A DNA stretch of 64,000 bases from Pedobacter insulae (GTDB lineage: Bacteria > Bacteroidota > Bacteroidia > Sphingobacteriales > Sphingobacteriaceae): assembly GCF_900113525.1 (NCBI RefSeq), contig NZ_FOPP01000006.1, forward strand, positions 62,001-126,000, in the 5' to 3' direction. The notes beneath the pieces are model-generated. The model saw nothing but the letters and a program-made list of their open reading frames with translations. It was not told the DNA's origin and did no database searches. The translations under genes were made by a program, and so were the position numbers. Below, one piece after another: positions 47,154-56,407 of the stretch (its first letter is position 1; the number at the start of each line of letters is the position of its first letter).

Positions 47154-48368
47154 GTGAAAGAAATACGCAGAAAGTTAAAAGCTGAAAGCGAGAAGTCGGA
47201 GCTCCCTGAAAATAGTTTCGGCCTTTCAGCTCTTAGCTCTCCGCTCCGAATCGGATATGATGGTAAACGTGCAGCGAATAACGTAACTGGTCTGGGCAAC
47301 TATAGCCGTTCGTTAATTGAGCATTTGGCAACTCAATTTCCAGCAAATCAATATTATGTGTATACTCCAAAAATAACTGAAGCCCTTAAAAAACATCAAT
47401 TGTTTTTGAAAGATAATGTGAAGCTGGAGTTACCGCCCAAAAATAGTACCTCACCAATTTGGAGAAGTGTAGGCGTGGTTTTGGAACTAATTCGTAATAA
47501 AGTTGCTCTTTATCATGGATTAAATCACGAAATTCCATACGGTCTCAAAGAGAATGGAATAAAAAGTATTGTCACCATTCACGACTTGATTTTTTTAGTA
47601 AAACCACGCTATTATAAATTTTTTGACCGCTTTATTTATAAATACAAAAGCAGATATGCGTGTAAACACGCCGATCGAATTATTGCCATAAGCGAGCAGA
47701 CCAAAAGAGATATTATCTATTTTTATAAAATTGATCCGGCAAAAATTGATGTCGTTTATCAAAGCTGTGACAATCAATTTAAGAATCTATTAGGAGAGAA
47801 TGAGCGTGAGTTTATCCGTAATAAATATAAACTTCCACAAAATTATCTATTAAATGTTGGTACTGTAGAGGAACGCAAAAATCTCTTGGTTATCATTGAG
47901 GCCCTGCCCTATATCGATTCTTCTTATCCGCTAGTGGTGATTGGAAAAGAAACACCGTACCTTAAAATTATTAAAAAAAAAATTGAAGCTTTGGACCTTC
48001 AAAAACGAGTAATCTTTTTAAAGAATATTCCCTTTAGCGACTTGCCGGGAATCTATCAAATGGCCAGTACGTTTATATATCCTTCCAAATACGAAGGTTT
48101 TGGTATTCCCATAATCGAAGCGTTGTACGGGAAAGTTCCTGTTGTTGCCGCTACGGGGTCTTGTTTAGAAGAAGCAGGCGGCCCTGGCAGTCGGTATATT
48201 ACCCCTACCGATAGTAGCGCACTCGCAGACGCGATAAATACCATCATAAAAAGTAAAGAAGTTAGTAGTTTAATGGCCGAGGAAGGTCTAAAATATGTTC
48301 AACGTTTTAATGCAGACGTGGTTACAAAACAAATGATGGACTGTTATCTTAAAACATTAAACGAATGA
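47154..48368 (+). CDS. Group 1 glycosyltransferase (GT4), with repeat-derived N-terminus
   Basis: A 404-residue GT-B glycosyltransferase. The first domain begins at LRIGYDGKRAANNVTGLGNYSR (about residue 32). The C-terminal nucleotide-sugar domain contains LLNVGTVEERKNLLVIIEAL and FIYPSKYEGFGIPIIEALYG with the EGFGIPIIE motif. It adds a sugar to a cell-surface glycan. The only start codon in frame is GTG at 47154; no ATG lies near the natural start. About 31 residues before LRIGYDG are encoded by a repeat-like stretch with an AGCTGAAAG/CTTTCAGCT inverted pair, suggesting a lost original start. It overlaps the next gene by four bases. Confidence 0.86.
   Translation: MKEIRRKLKAESEKSELPENSFGLSALSSPLRIGYDGKRAANNVTGLGNYSRSLIEHLATQFPANQYYVYTPKITEALKKHQLFLKDNVKLELPPKNSTSPIWRSVGVVLELIRNKVALYHGLNHEIPYGLKENGIKSIVTIHDLIFLVKPRYYKFFDRFIYKYKSRYACKHADRIIAISEQTKRDIIYFYKIDPAKIDVVYQSCDNQFKNLLGENEREFIRNKYKLPQNYLLNVGTVEERKNLLVIIEALPYIDSSYPLVVIGKETPYLKIIKKKIEALDLQKRVIFLKNIPFSDLPGIYQMASTFIYPSKYEGFGIPIIEALYGKVPVVAATGSCLEEAGGPGSRYITPTDSSALADAINTIIKSKEVSSLMAEEGLKYVQRFNADVVTKQMMDCYLKTLNE
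47180..47231. repeat. Imperfect inverted repeat within the glycosyltransferase N-terminus
   Basis: AGCTGAAAG (47180-47188) and CTTTCAGCT (47223-47231) are inverted copies; related AGCTCT stretches follow. It is read in frame and replaces the expected N-terminus. Confidence 0.5.
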
Positions 48369-49156
48369 AAAGCTGTGTAGTTGTTTTTCCTTTATATAGA
48401 AGTCCAAATCCTTTAGAACTCTCGTTTCTTGAAAACGGGATTAAGTTAACTGGCAGTTTTAAGCAAGTTGTGGTTGCGCCAGAAGGCTTAGTTATAGACA
48501 ATTCTTTTGGAATGCTTGAAAAACTTGAAGTTAAGCGGTTTGGTAAACATTACTTTGAAGGCATAAAAGGTTATAACCAGTTATTATTATCTCGTAGCTT
48601 TTACACTACGTTTGCTTTATTTGATTACATATTAATACATCAAGCTGATGTATTTTTATTTAAAGATGAGCTTGCATCTTGGTGTGAAAAGAACTACGAC
48701 TACATTGGGGCACCCTGGTTAAGATCTGATAAATTAAATCGGGGAATTTTGTATAATGCATTCCAACGAATGAAATTAGCGTTCAGGAAAAACAGGATAT
48801 ATGCCACTCGGCATAATAAGGTTGGAAATGGTGGGCTGTCTCTACGCAAAGTAAACACAGCCCTAAAAATACTTGACAGCATTTCCCCATCTGTATTAAA
48901 CCAATACATGCATGCCGAGGGACCTCAATTCAATGAAGACATTTTTTGGTCGCTGATAGCCCCTACGGTTCATCCATCCTATACCATTCCAGAAATGGTT
49001 GAAGCTATGCGATTTGCTATTGAATTTGAACCTGCCGAAGCCTATGAAATGATAAACCAAGATTTACCTTTTGGTTGCCATGCTCCCTTGAAACATAACG
49101 TAGAATTTTGGAGAAAATTTATTCCTACGCTACAAGAAATAGCCACAAATAAGTAA
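48365..49156 (+). CDS. DUF5672 family glycosyltransferase-like protein
   Basis: A 263-residue cytosolic protein. The sequence IHQADVFLFKDELASWCEKNYDYIGAPWL, with the acidic QADVF (a DxD-like position), and VGNGGLSLRKVNTALKIL fit DUF5672. That family sits in polysaccharide loci and is GT-A-like. The start overlaps the upstream glycosyltransferase stop (ATGA), so the two are translationally coupled and probably act on the same glycan. The donor and acceptor are unknown. Confidence 0.8.
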   Translation: MKSCVVVFPLYRSPNPLELSFLENGIKLTGSFKQVVVAPEGLVIDNSFGMLEKLEVKRFGKHYFEGIKGYNQLLLSRSFYTTFALFDYILIHQADVFLFKDELASWCEKNYDYIGAPWLRSDKLNRGILYNAFQRMKLAFRKNRIYATRHNKVGNGGLSLRKVNTALKILDSISPSVLNQYMHAEGPQFNEDIFWSLIAPTVHPSYTIPEMVEAMRFAIEFEPAEAYEMINQDLPFGCHAPLKHNVEFWRKFIPTLQEIATNK

Positions 49157-49182
49157 TTCGAAGCAAAATATTTACATCGGTA

Positions 49183-49734
49183 TTAATTTGACGTGTTTGG
49201 TTGGGGAGGGTATTGCGCCAATATTTCGTTAACACCCACCTGTAGGCGTTCTTCTCTTTTGTTAAAGCTGTCTAAGTTAAAACCTGCTCCTCTTCCGTGC
49301 CATATAAGGATCTTCTTCTCTGGGTCTAAGAAATCAATAATGATAGTTCCTTCACGATAATAATTGACATAACTGGGACCACCCCAAAATGGGCCCCAAC
49401 CTCGTCCCCATCCCCAACCCCAGCCACCATAAAAACCGGGACCGTAATGATCGGCTCTTTCTTTCGCAACCACCACTAAATTCACCAAAAGATCTGGTGA
49501 ACTCGATTTTGTAAAGCCCTTTGCATTCATTGTCGTCTCCACTGCAGCCATCAACCTACGTTTGTCTAAGTTGTTTAACCTGATCTTTTCAAGGCCTTTA
49601 TCGTAAAATCCATAAGTTTTGTAAGCGCTAAAATCTACCTGCTTGTCGAAGTCCGATGCGGTTCGTAGCGTAGCACATCCTGCAAATACTGCTCCAACCA
49701 GAAGAAGTATTGCTATTTTTTTTACTGTTTTCAT
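49183..49734 (-). CDS. DUF4136 lipoprotein
   Basis: A 183-residue lipoprotein: signal peptide with lipobox VFAGC (Cys20), then the DUF4136 domain, starting DFSAYKTYGFYDKGL, with LVNLVVVAKERADHYGP. A glycine/tryptophan-rich insertion (GWGWGWGRGWGPFWGG) is in the middle. The domain ends YPPQPN. Function unknown; likely attached to the outer membrane. No close functional neighbour. Confidence 0.83.
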   Translation of the reverse strand: MKTVKKIAILLLVGAVFAGCATLRTASDFDKQVDFSAYKTYGFYDKGLEKIRLNNLDKRRLMAAVETTMNAKGFTKSSSPDLLVNLVVVAKERADHYGPGFYGGWGWGWGRGWGPFWGGPSYVNYYREGTIIIDFLDPEKKILIWHGRGAGFNLDSFNKREERLQVGVNEILAQYPPQPNTSN

Positions 49735-49803
49735 TATGTGTGTTTTAGTTAACCTTTATTAAAAACGAATATTTAGGCCATTTAGTTTTTTCAATCTTGC
49801 CGG

Positions 49804-49834
49804 TTCGAATGCAAATGAAAAATAGCTAACTTTA
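49804..49834 (+). promoter_or_regulatory. Promoter of tsaC/yrdC (leaderless candidate)
   Basis: TTCG (49804-49807), a 19-base spacer and TAACTTTA (49827-49834), then CCGTC and the ATG at 49840. Same spacing and a similar CCG(C/T)C initiator as engB and ubiE. Confidence 0.45.
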
Positions 49835-49839
49835 CCGTC

Positions 49840-50406
49840 ATGCTTAAAGAAGAAATAACTAGAGCGTTAGCCGTATTAAATAAGGGGGGTGTTATCCTAT
49901 ACCCTACCGATACGGTTTGGGGTTTAGGATGCGATGCAACAAATGAAGACGCAGTCGCAAAAATCAATGCGATTAAAGGTCGAGCTGCCGATAAAAGTTT
50001 TATTGTTTTATTAGCTTCTGACAATCAACTACAAAGTTATGTAACTGAAATACCAGATGTTGCTTATGAATTAATAGAATATGCAGAAAACCCATTGACC
50101 ATTATCTTTCAAGGAGCTAAAAATTTAGCAAAGAATGCAATCAACATTGACGGCAGCATTGGAATTCGAGTTGTGAAACATGACTTTTGTGAGGCGCTCA
50201 TTCAGCGCCTGCGCAGACCAATAATCTCAACATCTGCCAATTTATCTGGGCAACCAACTCCCTCATTCTTTGACGAAATCTCGCAAGACATTTTAGATGC
50301 TGTTGATTATGTGGTAGGAATTGACCAGGAACTTCGGCTAGTTAAAAAACCTTCCACTATTGTAAAGTTAGGGCCAACCGGACAATTTGAATTTATAAGA
50401 AAGTAA
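49840..50406 (+). CDS. tsaC: L-threonylcarbamoyladenylate synthase
   Basis: A 188-residue enzyme (YrdC/Sua5 fold) that makes threonylcarbamoyl-AMP from threonine, bicarbonate and ATP, for the t6A modification of tRNA. It begins [21 protein letters not shown] with the KR-like contacts and KSFIVLL. The [15 protein letters not shown] segment and [10 protein letters not shown] are typical. The next gene, the CCA-adding enzyme, starts 12 bases on, giving a tRNA-processing pair; miaA lies close at 53235. Confidence 0.92.
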   Translation: MLKEEITRALAVLNKGGVILYPTDTVWGLGCDATNEDAVAKINAIKGRAADKSFIVLLASDNQLQSYVTEIPDVAYELIEYAENPLTIIFQGAKNLAKNAINIDGSIGIRVVKHDFCEALIQRLRRPIISTSANLSGQPTPSFFDEISQDILDAVDYVVGIDQELRLVKKPSTIVKLGPTGQFEFIRK

Positions 50407-50417
50407 AGTTAATTATT

Positions 50418-51833
50418 GTGAAGAAATCCCTACAAAATCCCATATTTAAAGTTCTAGCGTCATTAGCTGAACATTCGAAAACAGAAGTATTTGTAATTGG
50501 AGGTTTTGTACGTGATCTATTTTTGGCACGTCCATCAAAAGACATTGATATCTTGGTAATTGGTAATGGAATAGATTTCGCTGAGAAAGTTGGCGCCAAA
50601 CTAAGAACTAAAGTTGCTGTATTTAAGAATTTTGGGACTGCCATGCTTAAGCACGAAGACTTAGAAATTGAATTTGTGGGTGCTAGAAAAGAATCCTATC
50701 GTTCAGATTCCAGAAAACCAATTGTAGAGAATGGTAGCTTAGCGGATGACCAGTTACGCAGAGATTTTACCATCAATGCTTTAGCAATATCTTTAAACAA
50801 AGCTAATTATGGTGAAATAATTGACCCATTTAATGGGTTGGCAGACCTAGCGCAAAAATTAATTCGTACACCTTTAGATCCGTCCATCACTTTTTCAGAT
50901 GACCCATTGCGAATGATGAGGGCAATTCGATTCGCTACCCAGCTGAATTTTGAGATTGACGCCGTTGCATTAGCCGCAATTGAAAAGCAAAAAGAAAGAA
51001 TCAATATCGTTTCGAAAGAAAGAATTACCGATGAACTAAATAAGATCATTTTAGCTAAAACCCCCTCCATAGGCTTTAAGCATTTATTTAACACAGGTTT
51101 ATTACAACTGATTTTTCCGCAGATGGCTGCGCTTTACGGCGTAGAAATTATCAAGGGTAAAGGGCATAAGGATAACTTTTACCATACCTTACAGGTTTTG
51201 GATAACATCTGTGAGCATACGAATGATCTCTGGTTAAGATGGGCAGCAATTTTACACGACATAGCTAAACCTGCAACCAAGAGGTTTGAAGAAGGCCATG
51301 GTTGGACATTTCATGGCCATGAAGACAGGGGAGCAAGAATGGTTCCGCAGATTTTTGCTCAATTAAAACTTCCTTTGAATGAGAAAATGAAGTATGTTCA
51401 AAAGTTGGTGCAGTTACATTTGCGCCCAATTGTCCTGGCTCAAGAAACTGTTACAGACTCAGCTGTTAGACGCTTATTGTTTGAAGCGGGCGACGAAATT
51501 GAAAGTTTAATGATCTTGTGCAACGCCGATGTAACCACTAAGAATGAGTATAAGGTTAAAAAATATCGTAATAATTTTGAGTTGGTTAAACAGAAACTCA
51601 AAGATGTGGAAGAAAGAGATCAGTTAAGAAATTGGCAACCTCCTGTTAGTGGCAATGATATTATGCAGGCATTTGGACTACAAGCTGGAAGAGAAGTTGG
51701 TATCCTAAAAAACGCAATTCGGGAAGCTATTTTAGAAGGCGAAATTTCCAACAATTACAGCGAAGCCTTCAGTTTTATGCTTTTAAAAGCAAAAGAATTA
51801 GGTTTGAAGCCCATAGCAAATAAACTTGACTAA
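50418..51833 (+). CDS. cca: CCA tRNA nucleotidyltransferase with HD domain
   Basis: A 471-residue tRNA nucleotidyltransferase that adds or repairs the 3' CCA end. The catalytic part has [20 protein letters not shown] (DxD near residue 40) and the template segment [13 protein letters not shown]. An HD phosphohydrolase domain carries [15 protein letters not shown] (near residue 280) and FHGHEDRGA. The GTG start at 50418 is the only suitable one. It follows tsaC within the same unit. A hairpin terminates the pair. Confidence 0.92.
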   Translation: MKKSLQNPIFKVLASLAEHSKTEVFVIGGFVRDLFLARPSKDIDILVIGNGIDFAEKVGAKLRTKVAVFKNFGTAMLKHEDLEIEFVGARKESYRSDSRKPIVENGSLADDQLRRDFTINALAISLNKANYGEIIDPFNGLADLAQKLIRTPLDPSITFSDDPLRMMRAIRFATQLNFEIDAVALAAIEKQKERINIVSKERITDELNKIILAKTPSIGFKHLFNTGLLQLIFPQMAALYGVEIIKGKGHKDNFYHTLQVLDNICEHTNDLWLRWAAILHDIAKPATKRFEEGHGWTFHGHEDRGARMVPQIFAQLKLPLNEKMKYVQKLVQLHLRPIVLAQETVTDSAVRRLLFEAGDEIESLMILCNADVTTKNEYKVKKYRNNFELVKQKLKDVEERDQLRNWQPPVSGNDIMQAFGLQAGREVGILKNAIREAILEGEISNNYSEAFSFMLLKAKELGLKPIANKLD

Positions 51834-51836
51834 ACA

Positions 51837-51867
51837 GGCAAAGACCTAATGACATCAGGTCTTTGCC
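51837..51867. terminator. Hairpin between cca and repeat-protein gene
   Basis: GGCAAAGACCT (51837-51847), nine-base loop, AGGTCTTTGCC (51857-51867): a perfect 11-bp stem between convergent genes, with no strong T-run. Confidence 0.65.
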
Positions 51868-51875
51868 CATAATTA

Positions 51876-52364
51876 TCATTGATTATATAGAAGAAATAAT
51901 AAATTTTCTGGAATATAACCATCAATAGACTTAATTTTACCGTTTTCTGATTTAATTACACTATTGTAATAGGTTATTTTCGCATCACCAATTGATTTAA
52001 TCTTACCATTTTCAGAAGGAAAGATGCTATTGTAGTATTCTATTCTAATGTCGCCAACAGATTTAATTTTTCCATTTTCTGAAGGAAAGATACTGTTATA
52101 ATATTCAAATTTAGTATCGCCTATCGACTTAACCTTTCCGTTTTCTGAAGGAAAGATACTGTTGTAATATTCAAATTTAGTATCGCCTATCGACTTAACC
52201 TTTCCGTTTTCTGAAGGAAAGATACTGTTGTAATATTCAATCCTTTTATCACTGCCTGAAGATTGAGCTTTGACTGATAAAAGAAAGGTAGAAAGAGCTA
52301 TGACCATCAGACCTCTAACATAAGGCATAAAAAAGCCTCTTTGGGTTAATTGTAAATTTTTCAT
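51876..52364 (-). CDS. Secreted protein of 22-residue repeats (YYNS...SENGK)
   Basis: A 162-residue protein with an N-terminal signal peptide (cleavage near SVKAQ, residue 34; a start at the Met at residue 13 is equally possible). Five tandem 22-residue repeats follow at about 42-151. The unit reads YYNSIFPSENGK(I/V)KSIGD plus two or three variable residues. I do not recognise the family; the pattern recalls hypothetical surface proteins of Bacteroidota with aromatic/GK(I/V)KSIG repeats, and may fold as a beta-solenoid or stacked hairpins. Function unknown. It is alone between cca and the pRiA4b-type gene. Confidence 0.8.
   Translation of the reverse strand: MKNLQLTQRGFFMPYVRGLMVIALSTFLLSVKAQSSGSDKRIEYYNSIFPSENGKVKSIGDTKFEYYNSIFPSENGKVKSIGDTKFEYYNSIFPSENGKIKSVGDIRIEYYNSIFPSENGKIKSIGDAKITYYNSVIKSENGKIKSIDGYIPENLLFLLYNQ
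51912..52241 (-). repeat. 66-bp tandem repeat, five copies, in coding sequence
   Basis: Five in-frame copies of 66 bases (22 codons). Two adjacent copies beginning at 52111 and 52177 are nearly identical over about 60 bases, so copy number has changed recently. Confidence 0.93.
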
Positions 52365-52571
52365 TTGTGTATTTATTTGTGTGTGTGTAGTGCAAAATAG
52401 GTATTCCTACTTAAGAAAACAAGCAACATTTATGCCTTGATAACATAATAAGCATAAAAAAACATTTACATTAAATTCGGGTTTTAATACAATTAATAGA
52501 GCAATGGTAGCATTTACACAGTAAAAATTATTTTTTATTTCTTAATTTTACAACAAGAAACAGCATAACGA

Positions 52572-53225
52572 ATGGCAATTTATAGATTTAGAATTTCTTT
52601 TGAAGATTTTGATGATGTGGTAAGAGAAATAGATATCAAAACAAATCAAACTTTCGAAGACCTACACCGGGCTATTCATCGCTCAACAGGATATGATGCA
52701 GAAAAATCGTCTTCATTTTATGTGAGTACAGATAATTGGATTAAGGGAGACGAAATAGCACTTTTACCTAACCAGCGCAAAATAGACAATGGCATCACGT
52801 TAATGGGAAAATCGAAGCTTAGCAGCTTTGTGGAAGATCCACATCAGAAATTCTATTATATCTATAACTTTGAACGTCCTTTCGATTTCCATGTTGAACT
52901 TATTAAAATCATTCTTGAAAACGACCCGAACATTGAATATCCGTTTTTAGTAAAAAGCATTGGTGAAGCGCCAAAAATAATTGACAAAAACAACATGGCC
53001 GGTTTTGTCGCGGCTGCTACGGCAACCTCTAGTGAATTTGATTTCTTAAATGAACTAGATTTTGTGCCTGAAGATACGGAAGAATTAGAAGCTATGGGAG
53101 GCCGAGGAATCAATGCAGAGGAAGTTGACGAAGAAAGTGAAGAGGAAGAGGAAAAAGACGAATTTGCTGAAGGGGATGATGATTATGCAGAAGATTTTGG
53201 AAGTGGCAAAGACGACGATTATTAA
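52572..53225 (+). CDS. Plasmid pRiA4b ORF-3 family protein
   Basis: A 217-residue cytosolic protein with a pRiA4b ORF-3-type fold. It starts AIYRFRISFEDFDDVVREI, then FEDLHRAIHRSTGYD and a central HQKFYYIYNFERPFDFHVEL. The last 45 residues are extremely acidic, with runs of D and E. The family (also in IS1096-associated TnpR proteins) has no assigned activity. The acidic tail could be a general binding or solubility element. miaA begins 10 bases downstream, so they share a transcript. Confidence 0.8.
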   Translation: MAIYRFRISFEDFDDVVREIDIKTNQTFEDLHRAIHRSTGYDAEKSSSFYVSTDNWIKGDEIALLPNQRKIDNGITLMGKSKLSSFVEDPHQKFYYIYNFERPFDFHVELIKIILENDPNIEYPFLVKSIGEAPKIIDKNNMAGFVAAATATSSEFDFLNELDFVPEDTEELEAMGGRGINAEEVDEESEEEEEKDEFAEGDDDYAEDFGSGKDDDY

Positions 53226-53234
53226 TCAGGGCGT

Positions 53235-54152
53235 ATGCCGGAGAAAAATTTAATCGTTATAGTTGGTCCTACTGCTATTGGGAAAACATCATTAGCCATT
53301 GAACTGGCAAACCATTTTCATACGGAGATTATTTCCGCAGATTCACGGCAATTCTTTAGGGAAATTAATATCGGTACGGCAAAACCTTCTAAAGAAGAAC
53401 TTGCTGCCGCAAAGCACCATTTTATAGATTCGCATAGCATTAGCACGCTATTTAGCACAGGAGATTTTGAGTCGGAAGCGCTGAAACTTATGGACGAACT
53501 CTATAAAAAGTATGATGTATTAATTATGGTTGGCGGATCGGGCTTGTATATAGATTCGATATGTAAAGGTCTTGATGAACTACCAGAGATAGACTTAAAC
53601 ATTCGTGAGCAGCTTAATGAGCAATTTGCTAACAAAGGGATTATAGATATACAAAACCAGCTTCGAACTTTAGATCCAGAATATTTTGCAAAAGTAGATC
53701 AATTCAATCCACAGCGCATGATCAGAGGCCTGGAAGTTGTTTTATCAACTGGCAAAAAATTATCTTCATTCTTAACCGCTGCAAAAAAAGAAAGACCCTT
53801 CAACATCTTAAAGATTGGCTTAAATACAGATAGAACGGTAGTATATCAAAGAATAAATGATCGCGTTGATATGATGATGAAGGATGGGTTACTTGACGAA
53901 GTTATAGCACTTGAGCCCTATCGGCAATATAATGCGTTAAATACTGTAGGTTATTCCGAATTATTCGATTATCTGGCAGGTAAGATAGATTTAGAATCAG
54001 CCGTTGCGATGATTAAACAAAATACCCGCCGTTTTGCCAAACGCCAATTAACCTGGTTTAGAAGGGATGAAAATACCAAATGGTTTGAGCCGAAAGAAAC
54101 GGATAAAATTCTAGCACATATAAATCAATTCGTAAATTCACCAATTAGCTAA
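53235..54152 (+). CDS. miaA: tRNA dimethylallyltransferase
   Basis: A 305-residue enzyme transferring dimethylallyl to A37 of tRNAs reading UNN codons. P-loop GPTAIGKTSLAIELA near residue 12; ADSRQFFREINIGTAKPS and the GGSGLYIDSICKGLDELP segment follow. The C-terminal region RRFAKRQLTWFRRDE binds tRNA. Length is standard. Ends four bases before the end of the convergent DUF3467 gene. Confidence 0.95.
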   Translation: MPEKNLIVIVGPTAIGKTSLAIELANHFHTEIISADSRQFFREINIGTAKPSKEELAAAKHHFIDSHSISTLFSTGDFESEALKLMDELYKKYDVLIMVGGSGLYIDSICKGLDELPEIDLNIREQLNEQFANKGIIDIQNQLRTLDPEYFAKVDQFNPQRMIRGLEVVLSTGKKLSSFLTAAKKERPFNILKIGLNTDRTVVYQRINDRVDMMMKDGLLDEVIALEPYRQYNALNTVGYSELFDYLAGKIDLESAVAMIKQNTRRFAKRQLTWFRRDENTKWFEPKETDKILAHINQFVNSPIS

Positions 54153-54156
54153 TTGC

Positions 54157-54471
54157 TTAAGCTTGTGCTGTGGGTCCGCCAAAATTCAAGGGAAATCCGA
54201 CAGCTTCTTCCTGCATTTTTATTTTACCATTTGTTGCTTCAAATTTTTCGATATTATCTTGCATGGCATGCATTAAACGTTTTGCGTGCTCGGGAGTTAA
54301 AATAATTCTAGATTTTACCTTAGCCTTAGGGATGCCAGGCATCACTCTAATAAAATCTACAACGAACTCTGTGTTGGAATGCGTAATGATTGCCAGGTTA
54401 GAGAAAATTCCTTCTGCAATTTCTTCGGATAATTCTATATTGATTTGGTTTTCGTTCTGTTGTTCTTCCAT
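54157..54471 (-). CDS. DUF3467 protein
   Basis: A 104-residue cytosolic protein with the DUF3467 fold: ANIxxI-type NLAIITHSNTEFVVDFIRVMPG and IILTPEHAKRLMHAMQDNIE. Function unknown; the family is small and widespread. An ATG at 54471 with a TATTTTTG box six bases upstream (54478-54485) is preferred to a TTG at 54480 within that box. It ends a four-base gap from miaA. Confidence 0.83.
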   Translation of the reverse strand: MEEQQNENQINIELSEEIAEGIFSNLAIITHSNTEFVVDFIRVMPGIPKAKVKSRIILTPEHAKRLMHAMQDNIEKFEATNGKIKMQEEAVGFPLNFGGPTAQA

Positions 54472-54477
54472 GATAAT

Positions 54478-54509
54478 CAAAAATAAAAAATTAAGCCGAT
54501 AATCTACAA
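54478..54509 (-). promoter_or_regulatory. Promoter of DUF3467 gene (leaderless candidate)
   Basis: On the minus strand TTG (54507-54509), a 21-base spacer and TATTTTTG (54478-54485), six bases before the ATG at 54471. Confidence 0.6.
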
Positions 54510-54541
54510 TCTTTAGAATTATATCTTATGATCTGCCTAAG

Positions 54542-56275
54542 TTATTCATTAAGCAGTTTTCTTACTTTGTTTAACATCTCATCAGCGGTAATATTTGCTA
54601 AGTCCTTAATCTCAAAATCCTCCAGCGCTTTATTCAATTCGGCCAACTTTGAGCTCCGCCCATTTTGTTGATAAAGCGATCTTAATTGTTTAATTTTTTC
54701 AAAATCCTGACCACCTTCAATCAATTTTTCAAATCTAACTGAACTGAGTGGACCCGGATAAATTTGGTAGGTATCGCCAGCAGGCCAAGTTGTAAAACGA
54801 GTATCAATAAGTGGATTTTTTGTCCAACTATTATAAGCCCAACGCAAATATCCATCCATATTCTTATGTGCGGTGTACCAGCCCATCCAAACAGATTCGG
54901 CGGGAGATGAAAAACTAAAGCCATTAGGATATGGTTCGGTACAACAGGTGTACCATGTACTAATTTTTCCAGCTTCCTTACGTTTCTGTAATACATTTGC
55001 AGGAAAACTCCACCTAGAAGCAATACAATAATTGTCAATATCTGCTTCAATCTCCGCGTGATAATCTCCGGCCAATGCTATTTTCCAATTTTGATCTACA
55101 GATTTCAGCAACTTAATCACATCTTGCATAGCTTTCATCGGTCTCTCATCCATCGCTATATACGTTTTGTTAAACCAGCCCTTTTCTTTCAGATGTTTGG
55201 TAAAATCTGTAAGCATTGTTTTCCAAAAAGCATTATAGGCAGGTGTGCCTATAGGGTCAGTAAAAATCACTTCCTTTTGTAGGTTTTCGTCATAATAGGT
55301 AAAAGCGATCTTCCAAGGTACCATGCTGTAACAATTAATTCGTTGATCAATTCCGCAATCCATTACAAATGAGACATATTTATCGAACAAATTATAATCA
55401 TATACCCAACTTCCATCCTTCTTTTTCGTCCATTTCACCAAACTCGGATAATCGTCGTAGGTTTGATGGCCCCATGGTTCATTTACTATACTTGTGGTAA
55501 TTGTTTTCTGCCCCGCATTGACCAACATCTGATAGTAGCTTTTCATATAACCAAAATGTTCATTACCCCATAAAGGCACATTATGTACGCGAGCAATTGA
55601 TGCTGGATGTTGCCATAAATCTAAATCGTAAGCCCATTCCCTGGGTGCAGGTAAGGTTCTATTCAATACTTCTACCTGTATTGGCAAAGTGATTTCCTGG
55701 GTTCCAGAAATTTTAACTGTGCCTTTATAATTACCTGGAAGAGTATTTTCAGGCACTTTAATACTTATCCAAATCGGTTGTGTTGTATTTTGCTCAATTA
55801 CAAGTGACGATGTTTTAGTGTCGATAAGATCAGCAACGTAAGAAGAATCGAAATCTTTTGCTTTGCGATGACCACATCCATTTCTAAATTCATCAGTGAT
55901 TACATATTTAATAAACCCAGTACTGATATTTTCCTTTTTCAACAAATTACCTCGTTCATCTTCCAAGTCATTAATTTGCACGCGTATTGCAACTGACTTG
56001 TCTCTTGTCCACGTTAATAATTGAGTATGAATTTTTTCGCCTTTCCATGCTTTAGTCGACCAACTTTTTTGCAAGGCAACTTTTGGGGGTAAATTTTTCG
56101 CAAAACGTTGGTCCGCCGATGCAAAGCTTGTGTTTAATCCACTCGGTGCTCCCAACCAAAAGTGTGCTATAGTATGATTGTCTAATTTGGGCTGTTTTTG
56201 TAAAGCCAAACTTACATCTTGGGCTTTTAAATTTAGCGTAATGCAAGCAGAAAGGATTAAAAATAGATATTTCAT
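54542..56275 (-). CDS. GH123-like / DUF4091 glycoside hydrolase
   Basis: A 577-residue exported protein. The signal peptide (ATG at 56275: MKYLFLILSACITLNLKAQ) gives the true start; the frame runs upstream over the rpoC terminator to 56398. Residues about 30-210 are beta-rich; the rest is a TIM-barrel-like catalytic domain of the DUF4091/GH123 type. The adjacent Asp-Glu pair in YIAMDERP, and WGHQTYDDYP with aromatic sugar-binding residues, fit GH123. That family cuts N-acetylgalactosaminides with substrate-assisted catalysis. The actual substrate is inferred, not shown. Confidence 0.82.
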   Translation of the reverse strand: MKYLFLILSACITLNLKAQDVSLALQKQPKLDNHTIAHFWLGAPSGLNTSFASADQRFAKNLPPKVALQKSWSTKAWKGEKIHTQLLTWTRDKSVAIRVQINDLEDERGNLLKKENISTGFIKYVITDEFRNGCGHRKAKDFDSSYVADLIDTKTSSLVIEQNTTQPIWISIKVPENTLPGNYKGTVKISGTQEITLPIQVEVLNRTLPAPREWAYDLDLWQHPASIARVHNVPLWGNEHFGYMKSYYQMLVNAGQKTITTSIVNEPWGHQTYDDYPSLVKWTKKKDGSWVYDYNLFDKYVSFVMDCGIDQRINCYSMVPWKIAFTYYDENLQKEVIFTDPIGTPAYNAFWKTMLTDFTKHLKEKGWFNKTYIAMDERPMKAMQDVIKLLKSVDQNWKIALAGDYHAEIEADIDNYCIASRWSFPANVLQKRKEAGKISTWYTCCTEPYPNGFSFSSPAESVWMGWYTAHKNMDGYLRWAYNSWTKNPLIDTRFTTWPAGDTYQIYPGPLSSVRFEKLIEGGQDFEKIKQLRSLYQQNGRSSKLAELNKALEDFEIKDLANITADEMLNKVRKLLNE

Positions 56276-56307
56276 AAACCTAAGATAAATAATTAGGTCT
56301 GAGGTGA

Positions 56308-56346
56308 AAAAATTAGTAGTTGCTAATTTCACACAAACGTTTGTGT
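56308..56346 (-). promoter_or_regulatory. Promoter with 16-bp palindrome for glycoside hydrolase
   Basis: ACACAAACGTTTGTGT (56331-56346) is a perfect palindrome with the central AAACGTTT typical of LacI-family operators. TTTG within it (56334-56337), an 18-base spacer and TAATTTTT (56308-56315) make a plausible promoter 32 bases before the ATG. Confidence 0.5.
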
Positions 56347-56355
56347 TGTAGACAT

Positions 56356-56390
56356 AAAAAAAGTCCCGATTTTCATCGGGACTTTTATAT
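56356..56390 (-). terminator. Intrinsic terminator of rpoC
   Basis: On the minus strand AAGTCCCGAT, GAAA, ATCGGGACTT (56375-56384 and 56361-56370), followed by seven T. Perfect 10-bp stem with a GAAA tetraloop. Confidence 0.95.
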
Positions 56391-56407
56391 TCAATCATTA
56401 AGATAAA

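Noticed and set aside
51912..52241. Possible CRISPR array
   Set aside because: The 66-base units are in-frame coding repeats without unique spacers.
54542..56398. 618-residue form of the glycoside hydrolase
   Set aside because: The extension translates the rpoC terminator; the ATG at 56275 has the signal peptide.
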